Shown here piece after piece: positions 25,849 through 35,163 of a DNA stretch of 64,000 bases (within the stretch, counting starts at the first letter, position 1; each line of letters opens with the position of its first letter). The DNA is taken from assembly GCF_026015985.1 (NCBI RefSeq), contig NZ_CP110389.1, forward strand, positions 2,388,001 to 2,452,000, in the 5' to 3' direction. Source of the stretch: Rhodopseudomonas sp. P2A-2r. GTDB lineage: Bacteria > Pseudomonadota > Alphaproteobacteria > Rhizobiales > Xanthobacteraceae. The position numbers and the translations under genes were made by a program. The notes under the pieces are model-generated. The model was given only the letters and a program-made list of their open reading frames with translations. It searched no databases and had not been told where the DNA came from.

Positions 25849-26814
25849 ATGACTATCATTCGCATCGTTTGCGCCGCGGCACTCCTGTTCGGCGCCGCTG
25901 CGGCGGCACAAGAAGGAGGCAAGGCGATTCCCGAAACCATTGTCAGCCTGGGCACGGCAACGCCGGGCGGCGGCTTCCCCGTCTATGGCGCGGCCTTCAC
26001 CGCCGCCATGCAGGCCGCCGATCCGACGCTCAAAATCGCGCCGCGCAACACCAAGGGTAGTTATGAGAACATTCCGCTGCTGGAAGCCGGCCAGCTGGAT
26101 CTCGGGCTGGTGGCCGGCGAGCCGGCCTACGAGGCCTTCATGGGCATCGGCCGCAAGCCGACGCCGCTGAAGATTTTCAGCGCGATTTCCTCCAATCCCG
26201 GCATGTTCGTGGTCCGCGCCGAAAGCCCGTACAAGACCATCCGCGACCTCGTCGGCAAGCCCGTGGCCTTCGGCGCCAAGGGCTCGGGCCTGCCGATCCT
26301 GGCGCGCTACGTGCTCGATGGCATCGGCCTCGATCAGGAAAAGGATTTTACCGCGGTCTATCTCGACCGCGCCGGCGACGGTCCGGCCATGGTGCTGGAC
26401 GGCCGCGTCGCCGCCCTGTGGGGTGCCGGCATCGGCTGGCCCGGCTTCAAGGCCATGAGCGAAAGCCCCGGCGGCGCCCGCTTCATCGCACCGGACGAAG
26501 CCGAGATCGCCCGCATCCGGGCCAAGCACACATTCCTCAAGCCGATGCTGGTGCCGGCCGGCAGCTATCCGCATCAGGACCTAGCGATCTCTTCGTTGGG
26601 CTCTTGGAGCTTCGTGCTGGCCCGCGCCGACCTGCCCGACGATGTCGCCTATCGTCTGGCGAAGACCCTGCACGCCGCCGAAGCCGACCTCGGCGCGCGC
26701 CTGCCGCAGGCGAAGGAGACCACGGCAGCCAACACCGTGGCCGCGGCGCCGCGCGTGGAACTGATCCATCCCGGCGTGCTCAGGTATTTTAAGGAGATCG
26801 GATTGGTGAAGTAG
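25849..26814 (+). CDS. TAXI-family TRAP transporter solute receptor
   Basis: This 321-residue exported protein has a signal peptide (MTIIRIVCAAALLFGAAAAAQ). It then reads VSLGTATPGGGFPVYGAAFTAAM, NTKGSYENIPLLEAGQLDLGLVAGEPAYEA and the GKPVAFGAKGSGLPILARYVLDG segment, the pattern of TAXI-type solute receptors. It would capture an organic acid or amino acid in the periplasm. No TRAP membrane component lies next to it. Ligand cannot be inferred. Confidence 0.82.
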   Translation: MTIIRIVCAAALLFGAAAAAQEGGKAIPETIVSLGTATPGGGFPVYGAAFTAAMQAADPTLKIAPRNTKGSYENIPLLEAGQLDLGLVAGEPAYEAFMGIGRKPTPLKIFSAISSNPGMFVVRAESPYKTIRDLVGKPVAFGAKGSGLPILARYVLDGIGLDQEKDFTAVYLDRAGDGPAMVLDGRVAALWGAGIGWPGFKAMSESPGGARFIAPDEAEIARIRAKHTFLKPMLVPAGSYPHQDLAISSLGSWSFVLARADLPDDVAYRLAKTLHAAEADLGARLPQAKETTAANTVAAAPRVELIHPGVLRYFKEIGLVK

Positions 26815-26835
26815 CTCCCTTCGCGACAGGAGAGA

Positions 26836-26950
26836 GCCGTCACCCTGAGGAGCGCGCTTTTGCGCGCCTCGAAGGGCGACGGCGGGCACTGTGCCTGCGG
26901 CCGCATCCTTCGAGGCCGTCGCTGCGCGACGGCACCTCAGGATGACGGCG
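26836..26950. repeat. Nitrobacteraceae-type intergenic palindromic repeat, copy A
   Basis: It opens with GCCGTCACCCTGAGG and closes with CCTCAGGATGACGGC. Inside are a short hairpin (GAGGAGCGCGCTTTTGCGCGCCTC) and GCCGCATCCTTCGAGGC. A second copy with the same frame but another internal hairpin lies at 30961-31078. Sequences of this type are recurrent between genes in Bradyrhizobium and Rhodopseudomonas. Confidence 0.75.
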
Positions 26951-26966
26951 ACTGAGATGTTGCGCT

Positions 26967-28174
26967 TTACTTTTTCACCACACACGCCGGATCCGGCGGG
27001 CCGAACGCGTCGGCGCCGGAAATCTTCACCAGGATCTTGTAGTAGTCCCACGGATACTTCGACTCCTCGGGCGACTTGACCTGCACCAGCATCAAATCAT
27101 GCACCATCAGCCCGTCCTCGCGCAGCGTGCCGTTACGCGCGAAGAAGTCCTCGATCGGCTTCTCGCGCATCTTGGCCGCCACCTTGAGCGGCTCGTCGGT
27201 GCCGGCGTCCTTGACCGCATTGAGATAGACCATCACGGACGAATACACCCCGGCCTGCCACATGGTCGGCATCCGCTTCATCTTGTCGAAGAAGCGCTTC
27301 GACCATTGGCGGGTCTTGTCGTCCATGTCCCAGTAGAACGATGTCGTCAGCAGCAGGCCCTGCGCCGCCGGCAGGCCGAGCGAATCCACGTCGGTGATCA
27401 GCGCCAGCAAAGCGGCCATCTGCTGGCCGCCCTTGAACACGCCGAATTCGGCCGCGGTCTTGATCTCGTTGACGTTGTTCGGCGGACCGCCGGCGATGCC
27501 GATGATCTTGGCCTTGGAGGCCTGTGCCTGCAGCACGAAGGACGACATGTCCGGCGTGCCGAACGGCGGCCGCACCGCGCCCAGCACCTTGCCGCCGGTC
27601 TTGGTCACCATCGCCGAGGCGTCCTTTTCCAGCGAATGGCCGAAGGCGAAGTCGTCGGTGATGAAGAACCAGGAATCGCCGCCGCGCTTGACCACCTCCT
27701 GCGCGGTGCCGACCGCCAGCGCGTGGGTGTCGAACACCCATTGCATAGTGTAGGGCGAGCAGAACTTGCCGTGGAAATCCGCGGTGCCGGTCGAATGCAC
27801 GATCAGCAGTTTCTTGCGGTCGTTGGCGACGTTCTGCACCGCGAGGCCGACGGCGGAAATCGGCACGTCGACGATCAGGTCGACCTGTTCGGTGTCGTAC
27901 CAGCGCCGCGCGATGCCGGCGCCGATGTCCGGCTTGATCTGGTGATCGCCGACGATGATGCCGATCGGCTTGCCGAGCACGGTGCCGCCGAAATCGTCGA
28001 TGGCCATCTGCGCTGCGGTGACCGAGCCCTGGCCGGACGGTGTCGATGACGGCCCGGTCATGTCGCTGAGCACGCCGATCTTGACCACGTCGTCGGAAAC
28101 CTGGGCGTCCGCTCCCGACGCGCCCAGCAGCGCGGCGGTGGCCATCGCCGCCGCAAAAAGTTCCTGGCAAACAT
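26967..28174 (-). CDS. ABC transporter substrate-binding protein (LivJ-like), frameshift in signal peptide
   Basis: The mature chain (DDVVKIGVLSDMTGPSSTPSG... VYSSVMVYLNAVKDAGTDEP) is a type I periplasmic binding protein of the branched-chain amino acid group. A well-placed start (AGGGAGAAGAAACGC-ATG at 28174) reads MFARNF and then must shift into the main frame, AAAMATAALLGASGADAQ. Five A at 28155-28159 (five T on the coding strand) would need to be six. Restored, it gives a normal signal peptide and about 402 residues. As written, the main frame is open upstream to 28304 without a signal peptide. No permease genes are adjacent. Confidence 0.82.
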
Positions 28175-28321
28175 GCGTTTCTTCTCCCTGAACCGCGCGG
28201 CTCTGCGGCCGCGACATCGGCAAGCCTATCTCATGGTTGCGTGCCGAGGTAGGGCAAGCGCCGCGCTTGATGCAATTGACAACGCCGGAGTGATTGTCGA
28301 ACAAGGCGACGGGAGGCCCTC

Positions 28322-29014
28322 ATGCCCAGCGACCTCAATGCCTGGCAACTGATCGTGACCGGCGATGCGACCCTGTTCGCCATCGTGCGGCTGTCGCTGG
28401 CCGTCAGCCTGTCGGCGGCGCTGATCGCGGCTGTGATCGCCATGCCGCTCGGCGCGCTGCTGGCGCTGACCCGGTTCCCCGGCCGCGCCGCACTCGTGGT
28501 GCTGCTCAATGCCATGATGGGCCTGCCGCCGGTGGTGGTGGGCCTTGCAGTCTATCTGCTGCTGTCGCGCTCCGGCCCGCTCGGCAGTATGGGCATCCTG
28601 TTCACGCCGACGGCCATGGTGATCGCACAGACGATTCTGATCGTGCCGATCATCGCCGCGCTGACCCGGCAGACCGTGGAGGATCTCTGGGTCGAGTATC
28701 GCGACGAGCTCAATGCCATGGATGTCGGTCCGGTCGGACGCATGGCGACGCTGCTGTGGGACGCGCGCTACAGTCTGCTGACGGCGCTGCTGGCCGGCTT
28801 CGGTCGCGCCGCCGCCGAGGTCGGTGCGGTGATGATCGTCGGCGGCAATATCGACGGCTTCACCCGCACCATGACCACGGCCATCGCGCTGGAAACTTCC
28901 AAGGGCGATCTGCCGCTGGCCATGGGCCTCGGCCTGGTGCTGGTGGTGCTGGTGCTGGCGATCAACGCCGCCGCCTGGGGCGCGCGGCTGTGGTCCGAAC
29001 GGCAGGCGGGGTGA
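28322..29014 (+). CDS. tupB: Tungstate ABC transporter permease
   Basis: This 230-residue membrane protein starts with ACGGGAGGCCCTC before the ATG. It has about five hydrophobic helices and the ABC-permease coupling segment EYRDELNAMDVGPVGRMATLLWDARYSLLTALLAGFGRAAAEVGAVMI. This type of permease (with LNAMMGLPPVVVGLAVYLLLSRSGPLG) belongs to TupB/WtpB-like tungstate importers. The next two genes encode the ATPase and the binding protein, so the operon is complete as B-C-A. Confidence 0.88.
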   Translation: MPSDLNAWQLIVTGDATLFAIVRLSLAVSLSAALIAAVIAMPLGALLALTRFPGRAALVVLLNAMMGLPPVVVGLAVYLLLSRSGPLGSMGILFTPTAMVIAQTILIVPIIAALTRQTVEDLWVEYRDELNAMDVGPVGRMATLLWDARYSLLTALLAGFGRAAAEVGAVMIVGGNIDGFTRTMTTAIALETSKGDLPLAMGLGLVLVVLVLAINAAAWGARLWSERQAG

Positions 29015-29016
29015 TC

Positions 29017-29739
29017 ATGCGCGCGCCGCTCAGCGAACTGCCCGTGGTGCTCGACAAGGTCTCGCTGACGGCGGGGCCGACCACCATCGTCGACCGCCTC
29101 AGCCTGACGCTCAATCCGGGCGCGCCGACCTTGATCGTCGGACCCAACGGCTCCGGCAAGACCTCGCTGCTGCGGCTGTGCATGGGACTGGCGGCGCCGA
29201 GCGCGGGCCGCATTTCGTGGGGCGGCCGCGACAACGCGCCGATGAACCGCCGCGCCATGCTGCTGCAACGCCCGGTGATGCTGCGGCGCACCGCTGCGGC
29301 CAATGTCGGCTATGCGCTGGCGCAGGCCGGCGTGTCCTATCATCAGCGCGCGGCGCGGACCGAGGCGCTGCTGGCACGGGTCGGATTGAGCGAGCTAGCG
29401 CAGCGGCCGGCGCGCAAACTGTCCGGCGGCGAGCAGCAGCGGCTGGCGCTGGCCCGCGCGCTGGCGCGCGATCCGGAACTGCTGCTGCTCGACGAGCCCA
29501 CCGCCAGCCTCGATCCGGCCTCGACCCGCAGCGTCGAGGAGATCATCCTGTCGGCGGCGCAATCCGGCATCAAGATCGTGATGGCCTCCCATGACCTCGG
29601 CCAGGTGCGCCGGCTCGCCGGCGACGTGGTGTTTATGCTGCGCGGCGCCCTGTGCGAACAGGGCGCTGCAGATGATGTCCTCAATCACCCGGCGACGCCG
29701 GAGGCTGCCGCGTTTCTGCGCGGCGACCTGGTGATCTGA
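29017..29739 (+). CDS. tupC: Tungstate ABC transporter ATP-binding protein
   Basis: The 240-residue ATPase starts at MRAPLSELPVVL (29017), two bases after the tupB stop; a GTG at 29011 is also possible. Walker A is GPNGSGKTS, the signature is LSGGEQQRLALARAL, Walker B is LLLLDEPTASLD, and the H-loop is MASHDLG. It powers import of tungstate or molybdate through TupB. The overall length is normal for the family. Confidence 0.9.
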   Translation: MRAPLSELPVVLDKVSLTAGPTTIVDRLSLTLNPGAPTLIVGPNGSGKTSLLRLCMGLAAPSAGRISWGGRDNAPMNRRAMLLQRPVMLRRTAAANVGYALAQAGVSYHQRAARTEALLARVGLSELAQRPARKLSGGEQQRLALARALARDPELLLLDEPTASLDPASTRSVEEIILSAAQSGIKIVMASHDLGQVRRLAGDVVFMLRGALCEQGAADDVLNHPATPEAAAFLRGDLVI

Positions 29740-29756
29740 CCAACAGGAGCCTTGCG

Positions 29757-30593
29757 ATGAAGAACCGTTTGCTATCGCTCGTCGCCGCACTCGGCCTCGG
29801 CGCGCTGTCGACGCTCGCCCCTGCCGCGGCGCAGGACAAATCCATCGTGGTGGCCTCGACCACCTCGACGCAGGATTCCGGCCTGTTCAACTATCTGTTG
29901 CCGCTGTTCAAGGCCAAGACCGGAATCGACGTCAAGGTGATCGCGCAGGGCACCGGTCAGGCGCTCGACACCGCGCGGCGCGGCGACGCCGACGTGGTGT
30001 TCGTCCACGCCAAGGCGCAGGAGGAGAAATTCGTCGCCGACGGCTTTGGCGTCAAGCGCTTCGACGTGATGTACAACGACTTCGTGCTGATCGGACCAAA
30101 CAGCGATCCCGCCGGCATCAAGGGCAGCAAGGACATCGCCGCGGCACTGAAGACCATCCAGCAGAAGGCCGTGCCCTTCGTGTCGCGCGGCGACAAGTCC
30201 GGCACCCACAGTGCCGAGCTGGCGCTGTGGAAGCAGGCGGACATCGATCTCGCCGCCGTCCGGGGGCCTTGGTATCGCGAAATCGGCCAGGGCATGGGCG
30301 CCGCGCTCAACACCGCAAATGCCATGAACGCCTATGTACTCAGCGATCGCGGCACCTGGCTGTCGTTCAGGAACCGCGGCGATCTGGTCATCGCCGTCGA
30401 AGGCGACAAGCGGCTGTTCAACCAGTACGGCGTCATTCTGGTGAACCCGGAAAAGATCCCGTCGGTGAAGAAGGAGCTCGGCCAGGCCTTCGTCGATTTT
30501 GTCACCTCGGCGGAAGGCCAGGCCATCATCGCCAACTACAAGATCGACGGTCAGCAACTGTTCTTCCCCAATGCGGAGAAGAAGGCCTCCTGA
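29757..30593 (+). CDS. tupA: Tungstate-binding periplasmic protein
   Basis: This 278-residue protein has a signal peptide (LVAALGLGALSTLAPAAAQ) and then the TupA hallmark SIVVASTTSTQDSGLFNYLLPLF. The conserved TTSTQ segment binds the oxyanion. Further TupA features are GTGQALDTARRGDADVVFVHA, FVSRGDKSGTHSAELALW and MGAALNTANAMNAYVLSDRGTW. It captures tungstate with very high affinity in known TupA proteins. A downstream formate dehydrogenase could use tungsten, but this window does not prove which metal it uses. Confidence 0.92.
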   Translation: MKNRLLSLVAALGLGALSTLAPAAAQDKSIVVASTTSTQDSGLFNYLLPLFKAKTGIDVKVIAQGTGQALDTARRGDADVVFVHAKAQEEKFVADGFGVKRFDVMYNDFVLIGPNSDPAGIKGSKDIAAALKTIQQKAVPFVSRGDKSGTHSAELALWKQADIDLAAVRGPWYREIGQGMGAALNTANAMNAYVLSDRGTWLSFRNRGDLVIAVEGDKRLFNQYGVILVNPEKIPSVKKELGQAFVDFVTSAEGQAIIANYKIDGQQLFFPNAEKKAS

Positions 30594-30604
30594 GGGGGCT
30601 GGGC

Positions 30605-30845
30605 GCGGTTTTTCCCTCCCCCGGGTGCAGCGTAGCTGCGCCTGGCGGGGTCTGGCGGACGAATTCGTCCGCCATGGGTGGCCGGGCGAAGCGGAGCGAA
30701 GCCCGGTCGGGTGGGGGCGATGCAAGCGCTGTGTTCGTGGCGCCCCCACCCCGGCCTCCACTTCGGACGATGCGACGCATCGTCCTGCGTTCGGCCGACC
30801 CTCCCCGCATCGCGCAGCTTCGCTGCACGACGGGGAGGGACATTG
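30605..30845. repeat. Cluster of intergenic palindromes downstream of tupA
   Basis: No gene is apparent here. The block holds a perfect 22-base palindrome at 30653-30674 (TGGCGGACGAATT and its complement), a stem around CGGGCGAAGC/GCGAAGCCCG, GGGTGGGGGCG/CGCCCCCACCC arms, and a stem CCCTCCCCG (30799-30807) / CGGGGAGGG (30831-30839). The region resembles REP-type clusters of Bradyrhizobium relatives. It may also end tupA transcription. Confidence 0.6.
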
Positions 30846-30960
30846 CGAGCGCCGGGGCGTCGCGTCACGCATGACTCCCCAGCGTCTCTCTCTGTCTCTC
30901 GTCTCGCTCGGTGCGCCGCTGACGCGATCTGGAGCCCGGCCAGCGTAATACATTCATGAA

Positions 30961-31078
30961 GCCGTCACCCCAGCCAAAACGGGCTGGACCGTTTTGGCTG
31001 GGGCGACGGCGGGCACGCTTGCAGCCGCATGCTTCGAGGCGCGCCGAAGTCGGCGCGCGCCTCAGCATGACGGAAGCG
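30961..31078. repeat. Nitrobacteraceae-type intergenic palindromic repeat, copy B
   Basis: It has the same layout as the copy at 26836-26950 (GCCGTCACCC... GGCGACGGCGGGCAC... GCCGCATGCTTCGAGGC... CTCAGCATGACGG). Its inner hairpin is a near-perfect CAGCCAAAACGG / CCGTTTTGGCTG stem at 30971-31000. The rest of 30846-31308 holds no gene that I can support. Confidence 0.7.
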
Positions 31079-31308
31079 GCGCGCACGAATTGTTCGTTTC
31101 CCTCCGGAATAACGATTGTCGTCGTAGTGGATGAACGCCTTGCCGTCTCCGCGCGACATAGTCGAGCGGGCCTTTGGTGCGCGACGATCGCCCGCGAATT
31201 TCCTCCAGCACGCTGATGCGATCATCTGGACTCCGGCTGGCCGGATCACAGTCGGGCATGCTATCGGCGTTCGCGTTTGATATCTGATTTCGAAAAAAGG
31301 TAGGCGTA

Positions 31309-32268
31309 GTGCAAAAAACGGCGTTTTCCTCCAAGGACTTGTCTGTCGATCTGAGTGAGAAGGCCAGGTTCGACCTCTGGCAGGAGATCCACCTCGCGGA
31401 AATCTGGTCGGTCGAATACAGCATCTCCGAAAGAGTGCCGTTCGAAGCGGTGATCGAGGCCACGACCCTGGGGCCCGTGGTGCTGGGCCAGATGGCCGGA
31501 ACGATCAAGCGCGCATCGCGGATGGCCCGCAATATCGCCGACGACGGCAATGACAACTATCTGTTGCTGGTCAACAAGGCCGATACCGCGCTCGCCGGCG
31601 TACAGGTCGGCCGCGAATATGCCGTCGGCCGCGGCGAGGCGGCGCTGGTCACCGCGGCGGAGCCGCTGAAGATGCACGGTGCCGACAGCAATGTCTGGAT
31701 GAACGTGGTGATCCCGCGTGACGTTCTGACGCAGGCATTCCCGCAGATCGATACCAGGCTGGCGCTCAAGGTCGGTGCCGACAACGAAGCCCTCGACCTG
31801 CTCAAGCGCTACTGCCGGCTGCTGGAAAGCGGCCCCGTTCTCACCACGCCCGATCTCGAAACGCATGCTGCGACGACCATCGTCGACCTCATTGGTCTTG
31901 CGACCGGTGCCAAAGGCGAGACGGCTGAACTCGCGGGTCTGCGGGGCCTCCGAGCCGCCCGTCTGCAGGCGGTGCTGGCGAGGATCGCCGACAATTTCGC
32001 CCATCCCGGCATCTCCGCGCAGGGCGTCGCGCGCGAGCTGAAGCTGTCGGTGCGCTACGTCCACGATCTCCTGCAGGAGACCGGTGTGAGCTTTGCCGAG
32101 CGGGTGCTCGAACTGCGCCTGCAGAAGACCTGGAGGATGCTGCAGGACTGGCGTTGCGACGGGATGCGGGTCAGCGAGATCGCCATGATCTGCGGCTTTA
32201 ACGACGTTGCCTACTTCAACCGCTGTTTCCGCCGCCGCTTCGGCTGCACGCCGAGCAGTGCGCGATAG
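31309..32268 (+). CDS. AraC-family transcriptional regulator
   Basis: This 319-residue protein starts at GTG 31309. The N-terminal ~200 residues are a sensor domain of the AraC-binding-like type (FDLWQEIHLAEIW, then WMNVVIPRDVL). The last 100 residues are two helix-turn-helices: ISAQGVARELKLSVRYVHDLL and then VSEIAMICGFNDVAYFNRCFRRRFGCTPS. No metabolic operon is adjacent, so its targets are unknown. A decayed copy of its DNA-binding end lies at 34825-35008. Confidence 0.88.
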   Translation: MQKTAFSSKDLSVDLSEKARFDLWQEIHLAEIWSVEYSISERVPFEAVIEATTLGPVVLGQMAGTIKRASRMARNIADDGNDNYLLLVNKADTALAGVQVGREYAVGRGEAALVTAAEPLKMHGADSNVWMNVVIPRDVLTQAFPQIDTRLALKVGADNEALDLLKRYCRLLESGPVLTTPDLETHAATTIVDLIGLATGAKGETAELAGLRGLRAARLQAVLARIADNFAHPGISAQGVARELKLSVRYVHDLLQETGVSFAERVLELRLQKTWRMLQDWRCDGMRVSEIAMICGFNDVAYFNRCFRRRFGCTPSSAR

Positions 32269-32362
32269 GCATCATCGTTAGGGGGACCGCAGGCGTTTCT
32301 GCCGGAAAGGGCGTGGTGCGCTACGCCTGGTGAGATGGACCGGGTGACTGCCGACAGCATGC

Positions 32363-34105
32363 TCAGGGGACGACGCCTAGCGCCTTCAACTCAGAACTGG
32401 CGGCGCTCCATTCGTCGGCGTTGCGCGGGCAATCGTTGGCTGCGAGCCGGAACAGCCGTGCTGCTTCATCGATCGACCCCTTGGTCAAAGCCAGCTCTCC
32501 GCTGTAGAAAATCGCCTCGCAGACGTGGCTCGTTTTCTTGGTGGCGTCCGGATTGTCTGCGGCAGCAAGCAGAGCATCGGGCGTTATCTCGCCCATGAAC
32601 ATTTTGATCACCGGTGCCGGCCACACGGCCATGTCGATCGGGGAACTGGTTTGCGCCAGGCGGCTCGGGCGACGGCCTCGCCGAGCGGCAATATCGGCCC
32701 ACAGCACGTTATAGGCATCGTTCGGGTCACGCTTGCTGGCCTCGGCAAAATCGGCCTCCGCTTTGGCGGCCGAGCCGGCAAACAGATGCGAACGGCCGCG
32801 ACCGATGTAGCCCAGCGAGGACTTGGGATCGAGCCGGATCGCTGCGCTGTAGTCGCTGATGGCGCGGTCATTGTCGCCCTTCTGGCTGTAGGCGATGCCG
32901 CGAACAACAAAGGCGCCGACGTTACTGGCATCGTACCGGATCGTCACACTCAAGTCAGCGATCGCGCGGTCGTTGTCGCCGTTTCGGTTGTAGGCGATAC
33001 CGCGGGCGATGTAGGCCTCGATCAAGCCGGGATTGATTCGGATCGCCTCGCTGAAGTCGGCGATGGCGTGGTCGGGGTCGCCCTTGTCGCGGTAGGCGTC
33101 GGCGCGATCGCTGAACGCCAGGGCGCTATTCGGATCGATCCGGATCGCCGCACTGAAGTCGGCGATGGCGCGATCATGCTTGCTTTTGCAGCCATAGGCG
33201 ACGCCGCGACCGACCAGGGGATTCGGGTAGTTGGGGGCGATCCGGATCGCCTCGCTGTAGTCGGCAATAGCACGGTCGGGATCGCCCTTGTCCATGTAGA
33301 CGTTGCCCCGATTGTTGAGGACCAGGGCGTTTCGGGGATCGGTCCGGATCACTTCGTTGTAGTCGGCAATGGCGCGGTCGGGATCGCCCTTGGCGCGATA
33401 AGCGACCCCTCGATTGCCAAGGGCTACGGCGAATTTGGGATCGATGCGGATGGCCTTCGTATAGTCGGCGATGGCGCGGTCGTGGTCGCCTTTGTCGTTG
33501 TAGGCGAGCCCCCGATTGTTGAAGGCCATGACGTATTTGGGATCGATGCGGATCGCCCCGCTGTAGTCGGCAATGGCGCGGTCGATGTCTCCGATGGCGC
33601 GATAGGCGACGCCTCGATTGTACAAGGCCATGGCGAATGAGGGATCGAGCCGGATCGCCTCGCTATAGTCTGCGATAGCGCGACCCAGGTCTCCTTTGTC
33701 GCTGTAGGCACCCCCGCGATTGCTGAACGCCGGAGCGAATTTTGGATCGATCCGGATCGCGTCGTTGAAGTCGGCAATGGCACGGTCGGGTTCGCCCTTG
33801 TCGTTGTAGACGCGCCCGCGATTGTTGAAGGCCATGGCGTGTTGGGGGTCGATACGGATCGCCTCGTTGTAGTCGGCGACGGCACGGTCGAGGTCGCCCG
33901 CGTCGCGATAGCGGTTCCCGCGATTGGTGTAGTTGATCGCCTGATTGCGTCCGGTCCATTTCCCCGAGGCGATGCTCTGGGTACAGGCGACGATCGCAGT
34001 CTCGGCGCTTTGCGGATGATCGCATTCGTCAGCGGCAGCCGGGAAGCTCACCAGCGCTGTCGCAGCGAACAGCGCGCTGCAAAATGTCCATGTCGTGCGG
34101 TTCAT
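32363..34105 (-). CDS. Exported tetratricopeptide-repeat protein
   Basis: This 580-residue protein has a signal peptide (WTFCSALFAATALVSFPAAA). About twelve tandem 34-residue TPR units follow, each built on A(I/V)(A/S)D(Y/F)xxAIRxDPxxAxxxxNRGxxYxxKG. The C-terminal 100 residues leave the repeat pattern. TPRs form a scaffold for protein binding; here it is probably periplasmic. The near-identical repeat codons explain the repetitive DNA in this stretch and make it prone to unit gain or loss. Confidence 0.85.
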   Translation of the reverse strand: MNRTTWTFCSALFAATALVSFPAAADECDHPQSAETAIVACTQSIASGKWTGRNQAINYTNRGNRYRDAGDLDRAVADYNEAIRIDPQHAMAFNNRGRVYNDKGEPDRAIADFNDAIRIDPKFAPAFSNRGGAYSDKGDLGRAIADYSEAIRLDPSFAMALYNRGVAYRAIGDIDRAIADYSGAIRIDPKYVMAFNNRGLAYNDKGDHDRAIADYTKAIRIDPKFAVALGNRGVAYRAKGDPDRAIADYNEVIRTDPRNALVLNNRGNVYMDKGDPDRAIADYSEAIRIAPNYPNPLVGRGVAYGCKSKHDRAIADFSAAIRIDPNSALAFSDRADAYRDKGDPDHAIADFSEAIRINPGLIEAYIARGIAYNRNGDNDRAIADLSVTIRYDASNVGAFVVRGIAYSQKGDNDRAISDYSAAIRLDPKSSLGYIGRGRSHLFAGSAAKAEADFAEASKRDPNDAYNVLWADIAARRGRRPSRLAQTSSPIDMAVWPAPVIKMFMGEITPDALLAAADNPDATKKTSHVCEAIFYSGELALTKGSIDEAARLFRLAANDCPRNADEWSAASSELKALGVVP

Positions 34106-34152
34106 GGGATCCCCTCGATCGTTTGCTATCCGACTGCAGATAGACTGATGTG

Positions 34153-34704
34153 CTAGTTCTCATCGGCAACGAGCCGGGCGAAGTCGGCCGGCGCGAAGGT
34201 GACGAGGGCGCGCTCGGCGGCATGCGCCGTGATGCGGTCCTTGGCGTCCTCGTCGTAGATGTCGAAATCCATCTGATAGATCGCCGCGACGGACCGGTCG
34301 CCCAAGGCCGCCAGCCGCCACAGCACCAGGCTGACGCGCGTGCCGCCGAGATCGCCGAGATAGGAGATCATCACGTCGTCGCTGTTGTTCCGCTGCAGCA
34401 CCTTGAGCTTGACCTTCGGATTGGCCTTCCTGATCGACGCCACCAGCGTCGCGACCTGCGCCTTGAAGGGCGCCCGGTCCGCAAGCAAGCGCACCGTCAA
34501 CGTCTCCGACAGCTGGTCTGCGCGGCGGCCATATTCAGCGAAGCGGTCGGTGCCGGTGGCGCCGTGGCGCAGTTGCTGCAGCGAGTTGCCATCGAAGCTG
34601 ACGACGCCCGCTGCAGCCAGCGCTGTGTTGCCGGCAACGGACAAGGCGAGCGCGATCATCGTTGCTCTGAAACGGTTGCTCATGAAACGACGTGCAGAAA
34701 TCAT
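34153..34704 (-). CDS. Exported hypothetical protein
   Basis: This 183-residue protein starts at MISARRFMSNRF (34704), with GGGAGA seven bases upstream. A signal peptide (ATMIALALSVAGNTALA) is followed by a soluble domain (LSETLTVRLLADRAPFKAQVATLVASIRKANP... VMISYLGDLGGTRVSLVLWRLAALGDRSVAAIYQ). The same orientation as the TPR gene 48 bases downstream suggests co-transcription. I do not recognise the family. Confidence 0.65.
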   Translation of the reverse strand: MISARRFMSNRFRATMIALALSVAGNTALAAAGVVSFDGNSLQQLRHGATGTDRFAEYGRRADQLSETLTVRLLADRAPFKAQVATLVASIRKANPKVKLKVLQRNNSDDVMISYLGDLGGTRVSLVLWRLAALGDRSVAAIYQMDFDIYDEDAKDRITAHAAERALVTFAPADFARLVADEN

Positions 34705-34824
34705 GGTCCAATCTCCCGATGCCACTGGGTCGGGACCGCGGCGAGATAGGTTCAGCGATGCCGGACGATGCCGCGGGATCGATGTGGACGCACAGTCCGG
34801 CCGTCGTCAGGAAGCCGGGCGTGG

Positions 34825-35008
34825 TGCGCGAGCACAGGCTGTCGGTGCGCTATGTCCGCGATCTCCTGCAGGCGATCGGTGCGCTTTGCCGAGCGGGTGG
34901 ATTCGGGTCAGCGAGATCGCCATGATCTGCGGATTCAATGACGTCGCCTACGTCAACCGCTGTTTTTTGCTGGCGCTTCGGCTGCACGCCAAGCAGTGCG
35001 CGATAGGC
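34825..35008 (+). pseudogene. Decayed 3' fragment of an AraC-type regulator gene
   Basis: The DNA reads like the 3' end of the regulator at 31309: LSVRYVRDLLQAIGA, then after a deletion of roughly 60 bases VSEIAMICGFNDVAYVNRCF, then LHAKQCAI before the stop-like CGATAGGCA. Coding is broken by frame changes and the deletion. It sits in the 459-base gap upstream of the autotransporter and shows no other gene. Its origin is a copy of the 31309 gene or of a close relative. Confidence 0.8.
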
Positions 35009-35163
35009 ACTGTCGTTTCCGACGCAATGTTGCCGTGCAGACACATTGCCCGGCAAAGCAGGGCGCTTCTCTGCAGGACAATTCCGCTGCACTCCAGCCC
35101 AAGACAGTTCAGTCCGGCGATGCGACACAGGTTCGAAGTTACCGCATCGCAAGGAATCGCTGA

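Noticed and set aside
22749..30593. A single transport operon from the binding-protein genes
   Set aside because: The receptors belong to three different families and run in different directions without membrane partners; only tupBCA is a complete transporter.
32900..33900. Regularly spaced repeats resembling a CRISPR array
   Set aside because: They are 102-base (34-codon) units of an intact TPR gene, not spacer-separated palindromic repeats.
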